Origin: Rhodoblastus acidophilus
GTDB lineage: Bacteria > Pseudomonadota > Alphaproteobacteria > Rhizobiales > Beijerinckiaceae
Direction of reading: 5' to 3'
DNA: 64,000 nt
Assembly (NCBI RefSeq): GCF_025961575.1
Contig: NZ_JAOQNX010000015.1
Span: forward strand, 1-64,000
The stretch's first letter is position 1, and every line of letters starts with the position of its first letter. Below, piece after piece: positions 42,590 through 51,248 of this stretch. The notes under the pieces were generated by a model. It made no database searches. It saw nothing but the letters and a program-made list of their open reading frames with translations, and had not been told where the DNA came from. A program made the position numbers and the translations under genes.

Positions 42590-42991
42590 TCAGGCCGCGT
42601 TGGCCGGCGCCTTGTCCTTCATCAACTCGGTTTCGAGCGCGAACATGCCTCGGATCGTCTTCATCGCCTCGAAGACCCTCCCTCCATCGACCAGCGCGTC
42701 GGCGCCGCGCAGGCCGTCGGCCAGCGCGCCGCCGCCGATCGCCTCGCGGGTCGCCGCCGACATTTCGTTGAACAGGCGCAGGGTCTCCGGCGAGGAATCC
42801 CGCTCCATCAGCAGGGTTTGCAGCACGAAATAGAGTTGGCGCAACGGCGTGTTGGCGTCGTCGGGCTGGAGCACATGGGCTTCGAGCAGAAAGGTCGCGT
42901 CGTTGAGCAGCTCGATCGTGGCCTTGCGCTCGACCTTGATGACGGCGCCATTGATGTAGAGTTTTTCGCCCGCGCGCAACTTCAGTAGCAT
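42590..42991 (-). CDS. flbT: Flagellin synthesis repressor FlbT
   Basis: A 133-residue FlbT with the family N-terminus (MLLKLRAGEKLYINGAVIKV) and RQLYFVLQTLLMERD. In Caulobacter FlbT binds flagellin mRNA and blocks its translation until hooks are finished. It follows flaF by 7 bp. The start at 42991 matches the family. Confidence 0.95.
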   Translation of the reverse strand: MLLKLRAGEKLYINGAVIKVERKATIELLNDATFLLEAHVLQPDDANTPLRQLYFVLQTLLMERDSSPETLRLFNEMSAATREAIGGGALADGLRGADALVDGGRVFEAMKTIRGMFALETELMKDKAPANAA

Positions 42992-42998
42992 GAGTCCC

Positions 42999-43346
42999 TC
43001 ACAGCAGTCCGTCGCGGATGATCGCGTTGATCTCGATGAGATCGGCAAAACTCTCGGCCGCGCCGATGCGCAGGCGCTCGATCTCCTTGATCGTCCAGAT
43101 GCCGATCGAGATCAGTTGCGCACGCAGCGCCTCCGGCAGGTCGTTGCCATTGCTCGAGAGGTCGTCGAGGAAAATGGTCCAGAGGCGATGGGTGTAGACC
43201 AGCGCATCCTGCGCTTCCGCCGAGCGGACGCCAGCCTCGTCGGCGCGGCGCAGCAACTCGACGGCGCGATCGAGCGCATCGCGTTCGCGCGCGCGCATCT
43301 CCTGGGGAGAATCTTCGACAACTTCTGCATAGGTGAATTGGTACAT
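42999..43346 (-). CDS. flaF: Flagellar regulator FlaF
   Basis: A 115-residue FlaF (YAEVVEDSPQEMRARERDALDRAVELL, WTIFLDDLSSNGNDLPEALRAQLISIGIW). FlaF is needed for flagellin production and secretion and acts opposite to FlbT. The pair just after flgL matches Caulobacter and rhizobia. Confidence 0.95.
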   Translation of the reverse strand: MYQFTYAEVVEDSPQEMRARERDALDRAVELLRRADEAGVRSAEAQDALVYTHRLWTIFLDDLSSNGNDLPEALRAQLISIGIWTIKEIERLRIGAAESFADLIEINAIIRDGLL

Positions 43347-43369
43347 CGATCAGTCCTGCGCCGTTCAAA

Positions 43370-44416
43370 CTATAGGAAGTTGACCAGGCTCAGCTTGTGC
43401 AGCTGCGCGGTCAGCGAAAAGGCGACCTGCAACTGGTTCGAGAGCGCATTGACCTGCGTGCCGACCAGATAGGGGTCGACCGTCTCCTTGGCGTTGATCT
43501 GCGTGGTCAACACATCCTGCTGGAGGCTGATCGAGGAATTCGCCTGCTTGAGCGTGTTCTGCATCGTCCCCAAGGCGGCATTGGCTTCGATCAACTGGTT
43601 GTTGCCGGTGTTCAAAGTCTTCTGCGCCGCGGAGACCAGCGCGGAATAGGTGGTCTGGTTCAGGGCGAGATTGCCGAATTCGGCGAACATCACCAGGCCC
43701 TTGGCCGTGTTCTGGAACGCCGGATCATTGGCGGTGATCGAGGTGGTCACCGTCTGGCTCGTGCTGATCCGGTTGGTCAGCGGCGTCGCCGAGGCCGAGG
43801 ACCAGTCCTGCGACCAGTTGGCGCCGGTGAACAGATTGGCGAACGGGCCATTCAGGAAGTTGGTCATGTCCGTCGCGGTGATCGTGCTGACCTGCGGGTC
43901 GTTGACACTGAAGCCGAACGTGGCCTGGAAAGCCGCGCGCACGGAGGCCTGGGCGCTGTCCGTGTAGGACTTCATCGGCGCCGTATCGGTGTTCTGTCCG
44001 CCGAACGCATAGACCCCGCCGGCGTCCGAATTGGCGCTGGTGGTGAAGCTGTCCAAAGCGCCTTGCGCCGCCTTCTGCAAGGCGTAGGAGCCGGTTGTGG
44101 ACGGCTGGACCGAAGTGGCGTTCACCGACTGCGCCAGCGCGGTCGATGCGACCTGCTGAAGGTTTCCCAGCGCGCTCAGAGCGGTGTCGAGGTGAGTGGA
44201 CACAAGCGCGTTGGATTGCGTCAGCGCATCGAGATCCGCCACCTGCTGGTGCAGCGCCACCACGGCGCCCGATCCCGCGCCCAAGGACAGTCCGATGTCC
44301 GCCAGACGGCCGGTGGAATTCTCCACCTCGAGCACCGTCATCTGGCTTTGCATGCGCGTGACGCTGCTGGCAAGGATGTTCGCCAGGGTGGCGCTAGAAA
44401 CGGAGTTCACGGTCAT
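43370..44416 (-). CDS. flgL: Hook-filament junction protein FlgL
   Basis: A 348-residue flagellin-like protein with an N-terminal helix (ILASSVTRMQSQMTVLEVENSTGRLADIGLSLG) and a C-terminal flagellin-type helix (NALSNQLQVAFSLTAQLHKLSLVNFL). With FlgK it joins hook and filament. It starts one base after the flgK stop. Confidence 0.9.
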   Translation of the reverse strand: MTVNSVSSATLANILASSVTRMQSQMTVLEVENSTGRLADIGLSLGAGSGAVVALHQQVADLDALTQSNALVSTHLDTALSALGNLQQVASTALAQSVNATSVQPSTTGSYALQKAAQGALDSFTTSANSDAGGVYAFGGQNTDTAPMKSYTDSAQASVRAAFQATFGFSVNDPQVSTITATDMTNFLNGPFANLFTGANWSQDWSSASATPLTNRISTSQTVTTSITANDPAFQNTAKGLVMFAEFGNLALNQTTYSALVSAAQKTLNTGNNQLIEANAALGTMQNTLKQANSSISLQQDVLTTQINAKETVDPYLVGTQVNALSNQLQVAFSLTAQLHKLSLVNFL

Positions 44417-44417
44417 G

Positions 44418-45908
44418 TCACGACACCGCCTGGAGAAGCGCGCCGAACATGTTGTTGATCGTGGAAATCAATTTAGCCGACGCTTGATAGGAGTTTTCAT
44501 ATTCGAGCATCATCGACATCTGCGAGTCGATGTTGACGCCGGTCGCGTTGGACAGCGCCTGCGACGCCTGGGACAGCAAGGTCGCCTGATAGGTCGCGTC
44601 ATTGGAGGTCGTCTGATACTGGGCGTTCAGCCAGCTCGCCGATTCCGAGGCATAGGTCTTGACGCTGTTGGCGGTCGAGAGCGCCGTTCCCGAGGGAAAG
44701 GTTTGCGACGCGCTGATCGCCGTGATGTCGGCGAGCAGCGCCGCATTATATCCGGAGGCGCCCGTCGTGTTCTGCACATAGGCGGCGCCGTTGATACCGC
44801 CGTCGCGGATCAGGTTGTAGCTGCCGCCCTGGGCGGGGTCCACCGCGGTGCTGACCGAGATGTCGCCAGCCAGCCCGGGAATGGCCGTCGAACCGGGAAG
44901 CGCCGGGCCGCCGCTGTAGGTGAACAGGCCGGCGAGCTGGCCGCCCGTGCTTTGGTTGGTCTCGGCGAAAGCGTTGATGAGGCCGCCGGCGAGCGCGTCG
45001 AGCTGCGACTGGTAGGTCGGCGCGATCGTGTCGCGCAATTGCGCATAGCCCGCCAGAGCGCCGGATTGAATCGGCATGACGGCGTTTGCGCCGGTCACCG
45101 GCACGCCGTCGACATAGACCGCCGCGCCCGTCGTCGAGGCCGAATAGGCGGTCGTCGCCTGCATCGACACGTCGCGCGGCGTGGTTTCGAACAGGGTGAC
45201 GCCGCTGTCCGTGTAGATCGACATCGAGCCGTTGGAATTGCCCACGGTGGTGATGCCGATTTCCTTCGACAGGCTTTGCAGGATGGTGTCGCGCTCGTCG
45301 AGCGCGTCGGTGATGTCGGCGCCGCTCGCGGTTCCCTGGACGATCACGCTGTTGACCGACTGGAACTGCGTGAGCAGCGTGTTGATGGTCCCCACCGAGG
45401 TGGCCATGTTCTGGTCGGCGGTCTTGCGCACGTTCTGTGTGACGGTGGTGGCGTCGTTGAGCCCGTTGACGAGCCTGTCGGCGGCGGTGACCACGGCCGC
45501 GGCGGCCGACGCATTGCTCGGCGACGACGAATAAGTCTGCAAGGCCGAGGTCAACGCCTGGAGCAGCGTCGAGGGCGATTGCGCCGCCGTGGTCGAGTCC
45601 GTCGTGGTGGTGGCGTCGGCGGCGGTCTTTTGCAGAAGCGTCACGCCGTCGGACAGCGCCTGCGCCGCCGCGCTGCTCGAGGTTCCCGAGAGCATGGCGT
45701 TGAACAGCGAGGCGCTGGTGAGGTTCCTGACCGACTGGATGACCCCCGCGCCGCCATAGACGGTGACCACATTGGCCACTTTCGCGGAGACATAGCCCGT
45801 CTTGTTCTGCGCATTGGAGACATTGCGCGCGACGACCGCCTGCAAGCCCGCATTGGTGGCGAGCGACGTCGTCGCGGTGTTGAGGGCGTTGGTGAGGCCT
45901 CCCCACAT
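44418..45908 (-). CDS. flgK: Hook-associated protein FlgK
   Basis: A 496-residue FlgK. The N-terminal rod-type motif VVARNVSNAQNKTGYVSAKV and the C-terminal helix (LEYENSYQASAKLISTINNMFGALL) are clear, and DALDERDTILQSLSKEIGI is typical of FlgK. It is second in the flgE operon. Confidence 0.95.
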   Translation of the reverse strand: MWGGLTNALNTATTSLATNAGLQAVVARNVSNAQNKTGYVSAKVANVVTVYGGAGVIQSVRNLTSASLFNAMLSGTSSSAAAQALSDGVTLLQKTAADATTTTDSTTAAQSPSTLLQALTSALQTYSSSPSNASAAAAVVTAADRLVNGLNDATTVTQNVRKTADQNMATSVGTINTLLTQFQSVNSVIVQGTASGADITDALDERDTILQSLSKEIGITTVGNSNGSMSIYTDSGVTLFETTPRDVSMQATTAYSASTTGAAVYVDGVPVTGANAVMPIQSGALAGYAQLRDTIAPTYQSQLDALAGGLINAFAETNQSTGGQLAGLFTYSGGPALPGSTAIPGLAGDISVSTAVDPAQGGSYNLIRDGGINGAAYVQNTTGASGYNAALLADITAISASQTFPSGTALSTANSVKTYASESASWLNAQYQTTSNDATYQATLLSQASQALSNATGVNIDSQMSMMLEYENSYQASAKLISTINNMFGALLQAVS

Positions 45909-45930
45909 GGCTTTTCATCCGTCCTTTTTG

Positions 45931-47142
45931 TCAGACCTGCAGGTTGACCAGCGTGTCCATCAATTGCGCGCTGGTCGAGAACACCTTGGAATTGGCCTGG
46001 TAGTTGCGCTGGGCAACGATCATGTTGGTGAGTTCGGTCGCCACATCGACCGTGGATTGCTCGAGCGAACTCGACTTGATCGAGCCGAACTGCCCGGTGC
46101 CCGCGGTGCCGACCGTCGCCTGTCCCGACAGCAGGTTGGGCGAGAACACATTGCCGGAGCCGACCAGAAGGTTTTCCGGGCTCGCGACATTGGCGAGCGG
46201 AATCGTGTAGGCGGGAATGGTCGAGCCATTGGCGAGCTGGTAGGACAAGGTGCCATCCGTGCCGATGTTGACGGACTTGACGGCAGAGGCGGCGTTGCCA
46301 TTGACCTCCGATGTCGACACCGTATAGGCGCCCGCGAGTTGGGTCATGGCGGAGAGGTCCAGCGCCATGGTGTTGCCGCCGGAGCCGGGGACCGAAATGC
46401 TCAGCGAGGCCGCCGCGGACAATTTGCCGGACGCGTTGAAGGACAGCGACGTATTGCCGATCGACGTGGCCAGATTGTTCGCGTCATAGGCCTGGACGTC
46501 CCAGCTGTTCGCGCCCGTCTTCAGGAAATAGACGTTGATCGTCTGCGCAGCGCCCTGGCTGTCGTACATGACGATCGAGGTTTTTTCGTTGTAATTGCTC
46601 GAACTGGCCGTGCCGGTCCCGGCCGTGTCCGTGGACGGCAGGTTGGCGGTGAAGGTCCCTGTCGTGCTCGGCGTCGCCGAGAGGCCGGAGGACGCAATAT
46701 TGACGACCTGCATGCCGTCGAGCGAATTGGACGCCATGGTCGGCGTTCCATTGGCAAGGCTGTAGCCCATCAGGTAATAGCCCGCCGCATTCACCAGATT
46801 GCCGCTGGCATCCGGAACGAAAGAGCCGGCGCGGGTGAGATAGTTCTGTCCCGAGCTGTCGGAAACGACGAAATAGCCCTGGCCCTTGACGGCGAGGTCG
46901 GTCGTCGAGCTCGTCCCGGAAATCGTGCCCTGTCCGGCGGCGGCGACGCGGGTGGTGGTGGTCACGCCGCCGACCTGCGTCTGGCCGACGCCGGCGCTGT
47001 TGACGAGCGTCGAAAACTCAGTGTCCGCCTGCTTGTAGCCGACGGTCGAGGAATTGGAGATGTTCTGACCGATATTGCTCAAATAATTGGATTGCGCATT
47101 CATGCCAGTCACACTGGCGTTCATGGCGTCATAGAGACCCAT
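45931..47142 (-). CDS. flgE: Flagellar hook protein FlgE
   Basis: A 403-residue hook protein with the N-terminal motif YLSNIGQNISNSSTVGYKQADTEF, the FlgE core (DLAVKGQGYFVVSD) and the C-terminal helix (ELTNMIVAQRNYQANSKVF). It forms the hook. The ATG at 47142 has GGAG eight bases upstream. It leads a seven-gene unit, with the flagellar box 43 bp upstream. Confidence 0.97.
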   Translation of the reverse strand: MGLYDAMNASVTGMNAQSNYLSNIGQNISNSSTVGYKQADTEFSTLVNSAGVGQTQVGGVTTTTRVAAAGQGTISGTSSTTDLAVKGQGYFVVSDSSGQNYLTRAGSFVPDASGNLVNAAGYYLMGYSLANGTPTMASNSLDGMQVVNIASSGLSATPSTTGTFTANLPSTDTAGTGTASSSNYNEKTSIVMYDSQGAAQTINVYFLKTGANSWDVQAYDANNLATSIGNTSLSFNASGKLSAAASLSISVPGSGGNTMALDLSAMTQLAGAYTVSTSEVNGNAASAVKSVNIGTDGTLSYQLANGSTIPAYTIPLANVASPENLLVGSGNVFSPNLLSGQATVGTAGTGQFGSIKSSSLEQSTVDVATELTNMIVAQRNYQANSKVFSTSAQLMDTLVNLQV

Positions 47143-47185
47143 TGTGCTGCTCCTGCCCTTTGGCTCCCCCCTTTTTTGCGCTTGC

Positions 47186-47200
47186 ATGCTTGCGCGAAGC
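47186..47200 (-). promoter_or_regulatory. Flagellar box before flgE
   Basis: The minus-strand sequence is GCTTCGCGCAAGCAT, 43 bp before the flgE ATG. It lies in the intergenic region shared with the divergent GGDEF gene. Confidence 0.7.
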
Positions 47201-47330
47201 TGGCATCCGGCGCCCCCCGGGCGAGCCGCCGCATGCTGACGAACGCGTTAACGGCGCGCTCATAATTGTTCATTATTTTCTGCGGCGAAGGCGGTCGCGC
47301 GGACCGCCAGCTTTCCAGGTCCTGCCCCCC

Positions 47331-48278
47331 ATGCAAGTCACTCTCGTCGCGGCTGATCAGGATCTCCAGGCCTCGATCACGTCGATGCTCGAGACGCGCG
47401 GCCATGAGGTGACATCCTTCGCGCAGGCCCGCGAGGGGCTGGACCATCTCGAACGCGACCAGAGCATCAACGCCTTCGTCGTGGTCAACGCCACGGACGC
47501 GAGCGCCGGCGCCGAGATCTGCTGGGACGCGCGGCTGCTGTCGAGCTTCGAGCGGCCGGTCTATGTCTGTCTGGTCGCGCCGCCGCTGTCCTCGCAGGAG
47601 TTCATCGAGGCGCTGGATTGCGGCGCCGACGACGTGCTGCAATTGCCGATCTCCGCCGACGAGCTTTATGCGCGCCTGCGCGCCGCCGAGCGCCTGAACC
47701 AGATGCAGCACAAGCTCATCGAAATGGCGACGCGGGACGGCCTCACCGGCCTCTACAACCGCCCGGCCTTCTTCCAGCGCGCCGCGACATTGTGCGCGGA
47801 GCATGGCGCGCCCTTCGCCGGCGTGATGGCCGACATCGACCATTTCAAGGCGATCAACGACAGCCACGGCCACGCCGCCGGCGACAGGGCGATCCGCGCC
47901 GTCGCCGACTGCCTGAAGAGCCAGAGCGACATTGTCGGGCGGCTCGGCGGCGAGGAATTCGCCGTCCTGCTCGACATCGGCGATCCCGCGGAGGCTTGGC
48001 GCAAGGCGGAGCGGATGCGCCGCCAGATCGCTATGCAGGAGATCGATCTCGACCGCGCCGCCGTCAACCTGTCCTGCTCGTTCGGCATCGCCATCGGCGA
48101 GCCCGGCGAGGAGATCGACGACCTGCTGCGCAAGGCGGACGCCGCGCTCTACGCCGCCAAGCGCGCGGGGCGCAACATGGTCGCGCTCTACGATCCCGAC
48201 ACAATGGCGGTACAACCGCGCGCCAAGAGCGTGGTGCGCAGCGCCAAAACCTCCGCGCAGCGCCGCGCCGCCGGCTGA
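47331..48278 (+). CDS. Receiver-like/GGDEF diguanylate cyclase
   Basis: A 315-residue protein. Residues 1-120 fold like a receiver, but the acceptor position near residue 53 is Asn (FVVVNATD) instead of Asp, so phosphorylation is unlikely. Residues about 140-300 are a GGDEF domain with an intact GGEEF signature (RLGGEEFAVLLD), DIDHFKAIND and DGLTGLYNR. The inhibitory RxxD site is not present (KSQSD). It should make c-di-GMP. It is divergent from flgE, and a PilZ receptor is encoded in the same island. Confidence 0.85.
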   Translation: MQVTLVAADQDLQASITSMLETRGHEVTSFAQAREGLDHLERDQSINAFVVVNATDASAGAEICWDARLLSSFERPVYVCLVAPPLSSQEFIEALDCGADDVLQLPISADELYARLRAAERLNQMQHKLIEMATRDGLTGLYNRPAFFQRAATLCAEHGAPFAGVMADIDHFKAINDSHGHAAGDRAIRAVADCLKSQSDIVGRLGGEEFAVLLDIGDPAEAWRKAERMRRQIAMQEIDLDRAAVNLSCSFGIAIGEPGEEIDDLLRKADAALYAAKRAGRNMVALYDPDTMAVQPRAKSVVRSAKTSAQRRAAG

Positions 48279-48318
48279 GGCCTTGACGCGCGCCGAAAAT
48301 GGCGCCCATCGAAGGGCC

Positions 48319-49791
48319 ATGACCTTCAATCTCTCCGCCTGCTGTCTGCGCGACAACGCCGCGCTGCGCCCGCACAAAACCGCGCTGATCCTCGCCGGCG
48401 CCGACGGATCCCAAACCCTCACTTTCGGCGAATTGGACCTCGCGGTGCGCCGCCTCGCCGCCGGCTTTTCCAGCCTCGGCCTGCCCAGGGGCGCGCGGAT
48501 CGTCATCCGCCGCGGCAACGACCTTTTTTACGTCCTGAGCTTTTTCGCCGCCATCGCCGCCGGCTATGTCGCCCTGCCCTCCTCCGCCCAGCTCACCGTG
48601 GACGAGGTCGGCCATCTCGTCGCGGATTCGCAAGCCGACCTCCTGATCTGTTCGGAGACCCTGCAGGCGGCCGGCGGCGTGCGCGTGATCGGCGACCCCG
48701 AACTTTTGCGCCTCGCCCAACACCCGCCCCGCGACTATGCCGACACCGACCCAGACGACCCGGCCTATCTGATCTACACCTCGGGCACGGCGAGCAAACC
48801 CAAGGGGGTTTTGCACGCCCAGCGCGTCGTGCTCGGACGCGACCCCATGCTCGACGCCTGGGAAGGTTTTGGCGAAGACGATATCGTGCTGCACGCCGGC
48901 GCGATCAACTGGACCTACACGCTCGGCGTCGGGCTCATGGACCCGTTTCGGCGGGGCGCAACATCCGTGCTTTACAACGGTCCCGCCGACGCCAGCCTGT
49001 GGCCAAAACTGATCGCCCGGTTCGGCGCGACGGTTTTCGCCGCTGTCCCCGGCGTCTACCGCCAGATGCTGCGCCACGATGATTTTGTCCCCCAAAACCT
49101 CGCCAGCCTGCGCCATGGCCTTGTCGCCGGCGAAGCCCTTCCACCCGCGCTCGCCCAAACTTTTTGGGAAAAAACCGGCAAGCCGCTCTATGAAGCCTTG
49201 GGCATGAGCGAAATCTCGACCTACATCTCCACCGGGCCTTCCGTCCCCTATCGGCCGGGATCGCCGGGAAAACCGCAGCCTGGGCGACGCGTTGCAATCC
49301 TGCCGCTCGAAAGCGGGGAGACGCCCCTGCCCCCCGGCGAGAGCGGTCTGATCGCCGTGCATCGCTCCGATCCCGGCCTGATGCTCGGCTATTGGCGCAA
49401 TCCCGAGGCCGAGGCCGAGGTCTTTCGCGGCGAATGGTTTGTCGGCGGCGATGTCGCGCATGTCGACGACGACGGCTACGTCTGGCTGCACGGGCGCGCC
49501 GACGATCTCATGAACGCCGGCGGTTTTCGCGTCTCGCCCGCCGAGGTCGAGGCCGTCCTTTGCGCGGCGCCGGGCGTCGCCGATGCGGCCGCAGCCGAAC
49601 GCGAGGTGCGGGCGGACGTGCGGGTGATCTGCGCTTTTGTCGTCCGCGCGCCCGGCGCCACCGTGGACGAGACGGCGCTCAAAATCCATTGCGCGCAAAA
49701 ACTCGCGGGCTACAAGCAGCCGAAGAAATATGTGTTTCTCGACGCGCTGCCGCGCACCCGCAACGGCAAGATCGCCCGCCGCCTGCTCTAG
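48319..49791 (+). CDS. AMP-forming acyl-CoA synthetase
   Basis: A 490-residue adenylate-forming enzyme. The ATP-binding motif is YTSGTASKPKG, followed by the acyl-AMP motifs EALGMSEIS and WFVGGDVAHVDDDGYVWLHGR, and a C-terminal catalytic lysine in TRNGKIARR. It activates a carboxylic acid to its CoA thioester; the sequence recalls benzoate- or medium-chain ligases, but the substrate cannot be told. It starts 40 bp after the GGDEF gene and 8 bp before aroE, so it may form a unit with aroE. Confidence 0.85.
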   Translation: MTFNLSACCLRDNAALRPHKTALILAGADGSQTLTFGELDLAVRRLAAGFSSLGLPRGARIVIRRGNDLFYVLSFFAAIAAGYVALPSSAQLTVDEVGHLVADSQADLLICSETLQAAGGVRVIGDPELLRLAQHPPRDYADTDPDDPAYLIYTSGTASKPKGVLHAQRVVLGRDPMLDAWEGFGEDDIVLHAGAINWTYTLGVGLMDPFRRGATSVLYNGPADASLWPKLIARFGATVFAAVPGVYRQMLRHDDFVPQNLASLRHGLVAGEALPPALAQTFWEKTGKPLYEALGMSEISTYISTGPSVPYRPGSPGKPQPGRRVAILPLESGETPLPPGESGLIAVHRSDPGLMLGYWRNPEAEAEVFRGEWFVGGDVAHVDDDGYVWLHGRADDLMNAGGFRVSPAEVEAVLCAAPGVADAAAAEREVRADVRVICAFVVRAPGATVDETALKIHCAQKLAGYKQPKKYVFLDALPRTRNGKIARRLL

Positions 49792-49799
49792 AGGATTTT

Positions 49800-50618
49800 A
49801 TGACCGAACTTTACGCCGTGATCGGCAACCCGATCTCGCACAGCAAGTCGCCGCTGATCCACAAGGGTTTTGCCGAAGTTTTGGGCCAGGACCTGGATTA
49901 CATCGCCATCGAGGGACCGCTCGGCCGCTTCGCCGAGACCGTGGACGCATGGCGGAAAAAAGGCCTACGCGGACTGAACATCACCGTGCCCTTCAAGATG
50001 GACGCTTTCGCCTACGCCACGCGGCGCGACTCGGCGGCGGAAGAAGCCGGCGCCGTCAACTGCCTGACGTTCGAGGGCGACTCAGCCGAAGGCGCCAATT
50101 ATGACGGGATCGGCCTCGCCCGTGACATCGAGGCCAATCTGGGTTTCGCCGTGGCCGGCAAAAACGTGCTGGTGCTGGGCACGGGCGGGGCGACGCGCGG
50201 CGCGCTCGGTCCGCTGCTGGCGCGAGGGCCAGCGCGCCTGACGGTGGCGTTCCGCACGCCCGGCAAGGAAGCAGAGCTGCGCGCTTTGTTCCCGGAGGCC
50301 AAAGCGCTGGATTTTGCAGCCTATGCCGATTTGCGCGACGCTTACGATCTCGTGCTCAACGCCACCTCGGCGACGCTGAGCGGCGAGGCGCCGCCGGTTG
50401 CGCCGAAAAATTTTGCGCGCGGCGCGCTGGCTTATGATCTGGCCTATGGCAAGGGCCTGACGCCGTTCCTGCGCTTAGCGCGCGAAGCCGGCGTCGAAAA
50501 ATGCGTGGATGGCGTGGGCATGCTGGTCGAGCAGGCGGCGGAGGCTTTTCAAAAATGGCGAGGCGTGCGGCCGGAAACGAAAGCGATGATCGAAAGGATC
50601 ACGGTTCCGCTGGTGTGA
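49800..50618 (+). CDS. aroE: Shikimate dehydrogenase
   Basis: A 272-residue AroE with the substrate motif NPISHSKSPLIH, the catalytic lysine K66 in NITVPFKMD, D102 in NYDGIG (usually NTDG) and the nucleotide loop GTGGATRGAL. It reduces 3-dehydroshikimate to shikimate with NADPH. The Tyr in NYDG is unusual, and a quinate/shikimate dehydrogenase paralogue cannot be excluded. Confidence 0.88.
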   Translation: MTELYAVIGNPISHSKSPLIHKGFAEVLGQDLDYIAIEGPLGRFAETVDAWRKKGLRGLNITVPFKMDAFAYATRRDSAAEEAGAVNCLTFEGDSAEGANYDGIGLARDIEANLGFAVAGKNVLVLGTGGATRGALGPLLARGPARLTVAFRTPGKEAELRALFPEAKALDFAAYADLRDAYDLVLNATSATLSGEAPPVAPKNFARGALAYDLAYGKGLTPFLRLAREAGVEKCVDGVGMLVEQAAEAFQKWRGVRPETKAMIERITVPLV

Positions 50619-50687
50619 AAGTGAAACGCGCGCCCCGCCCGTCACCAAGGTGAAAACGTCAAAGCCACCAGATTTTGTTCATGTTTT

Positions 50688-50703
50688 GTTTTCACGTGAA
50701 ACA
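50688..50703. promoter_or_regulatory. parS-like ParB-binding sequence
   Basis: GTTTTCACGTGAAACA matches the canonical parS 16-mer TGTTTCACGTGAAACA at 14 of 16 positions. The right arm ACGTGAAACA is perfect and the left arm has two mismatches. Confidence 0.45.
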
Positions 50704-50936
50704 TCTTTCGCCGACGATTCCATTCAAGCCGTTGTCGTAAAACGCAAAACGGCTCCCGGCCGCAAAAGCGCGCGCAGGCGCCGCCTCAACATCTCGTGCG
50801 CAACCCTCGGGTTGTGGGCGTGAAAAATGGCCGGTTTTGCGCAGGAATCATCACGATTTTCATAGAATTCGCGCGCTTTTTCACCATTTCGAACGCTCAG
50901 CCTGCAACCACAGATGGAATTCCAGGTGAGCGCCGT

Positions 50937-50985
50937 CCCCTCGCCCCGCTTGCGGGGAGAGGGTTAGGGTGAGGGGCTGGGGCGT
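50937..50985. repeat. Dispersed palindromic repeat, family A variant
   Basis: CCCCTCGCCCCGCTTGCGGGGAGAGGGTTAGGGTGAGGGG-type element; the hairpin CCCCGC-TT-GCGGGG and the GTGAGGGG end resemble the other A copies. Confidence 0.65.
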
Positions 50986-51122
50986 TGGCCTCGATGTCAT
51001 CAGGAAAGCTGTCTCGACGACGTCGAGGATCGCGCCCCTGCCCGTCTCCCCCCAAGCGCACGGCTGTCAGGGGAAATTGTCGGTTCTACAGATAGGCGAA
51101 CGTCCGCATGACGATGCAACTT

Positions 51123-51173
51123 CATGTCGTCCTGGCCGGGCGTCGTCCCGGCCATCCACGCGGCGCCGCAATG
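51123..51173. repeat. Dispersed palindromic repeat, family B
   Basis: This copy contains GGCCGGGCGTCGTCCCGGCC and the GCGGCGCCGCA end shared with the copy at 37.0 kb. Confidence 0.7.
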
Positions 51174-51248
51174 CGAACTGCCGGAGGTTTTCCCCAGCGG
51201 GCCGACGTGGATGCCCGGGACCAGCCGCGCCCCAAGCGGGGGAGTAAA

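Larger units (their letters stand above)
50619..51248. other. 630-bp intergenic region with repeats and a parS-like site
   Basis: No credible gene is visible. The region holds a parS-like 16-mer (50688-50703), a family A-type repeat (50937-50985) and a family B repeat (51123-51173) with a partial inverted partner near 51208-51242 (GTGGATGCCCGGGACCAG). Confidence 0.7.

Noticed and set aside
47142-47330. N-terminal extension of the GGDEF protein to 378 residues
   Set aside because: The extension would be encoded across the flgE promoter and reads as non-coding; the receiver-like fold starts at MQVTLVAADQD.
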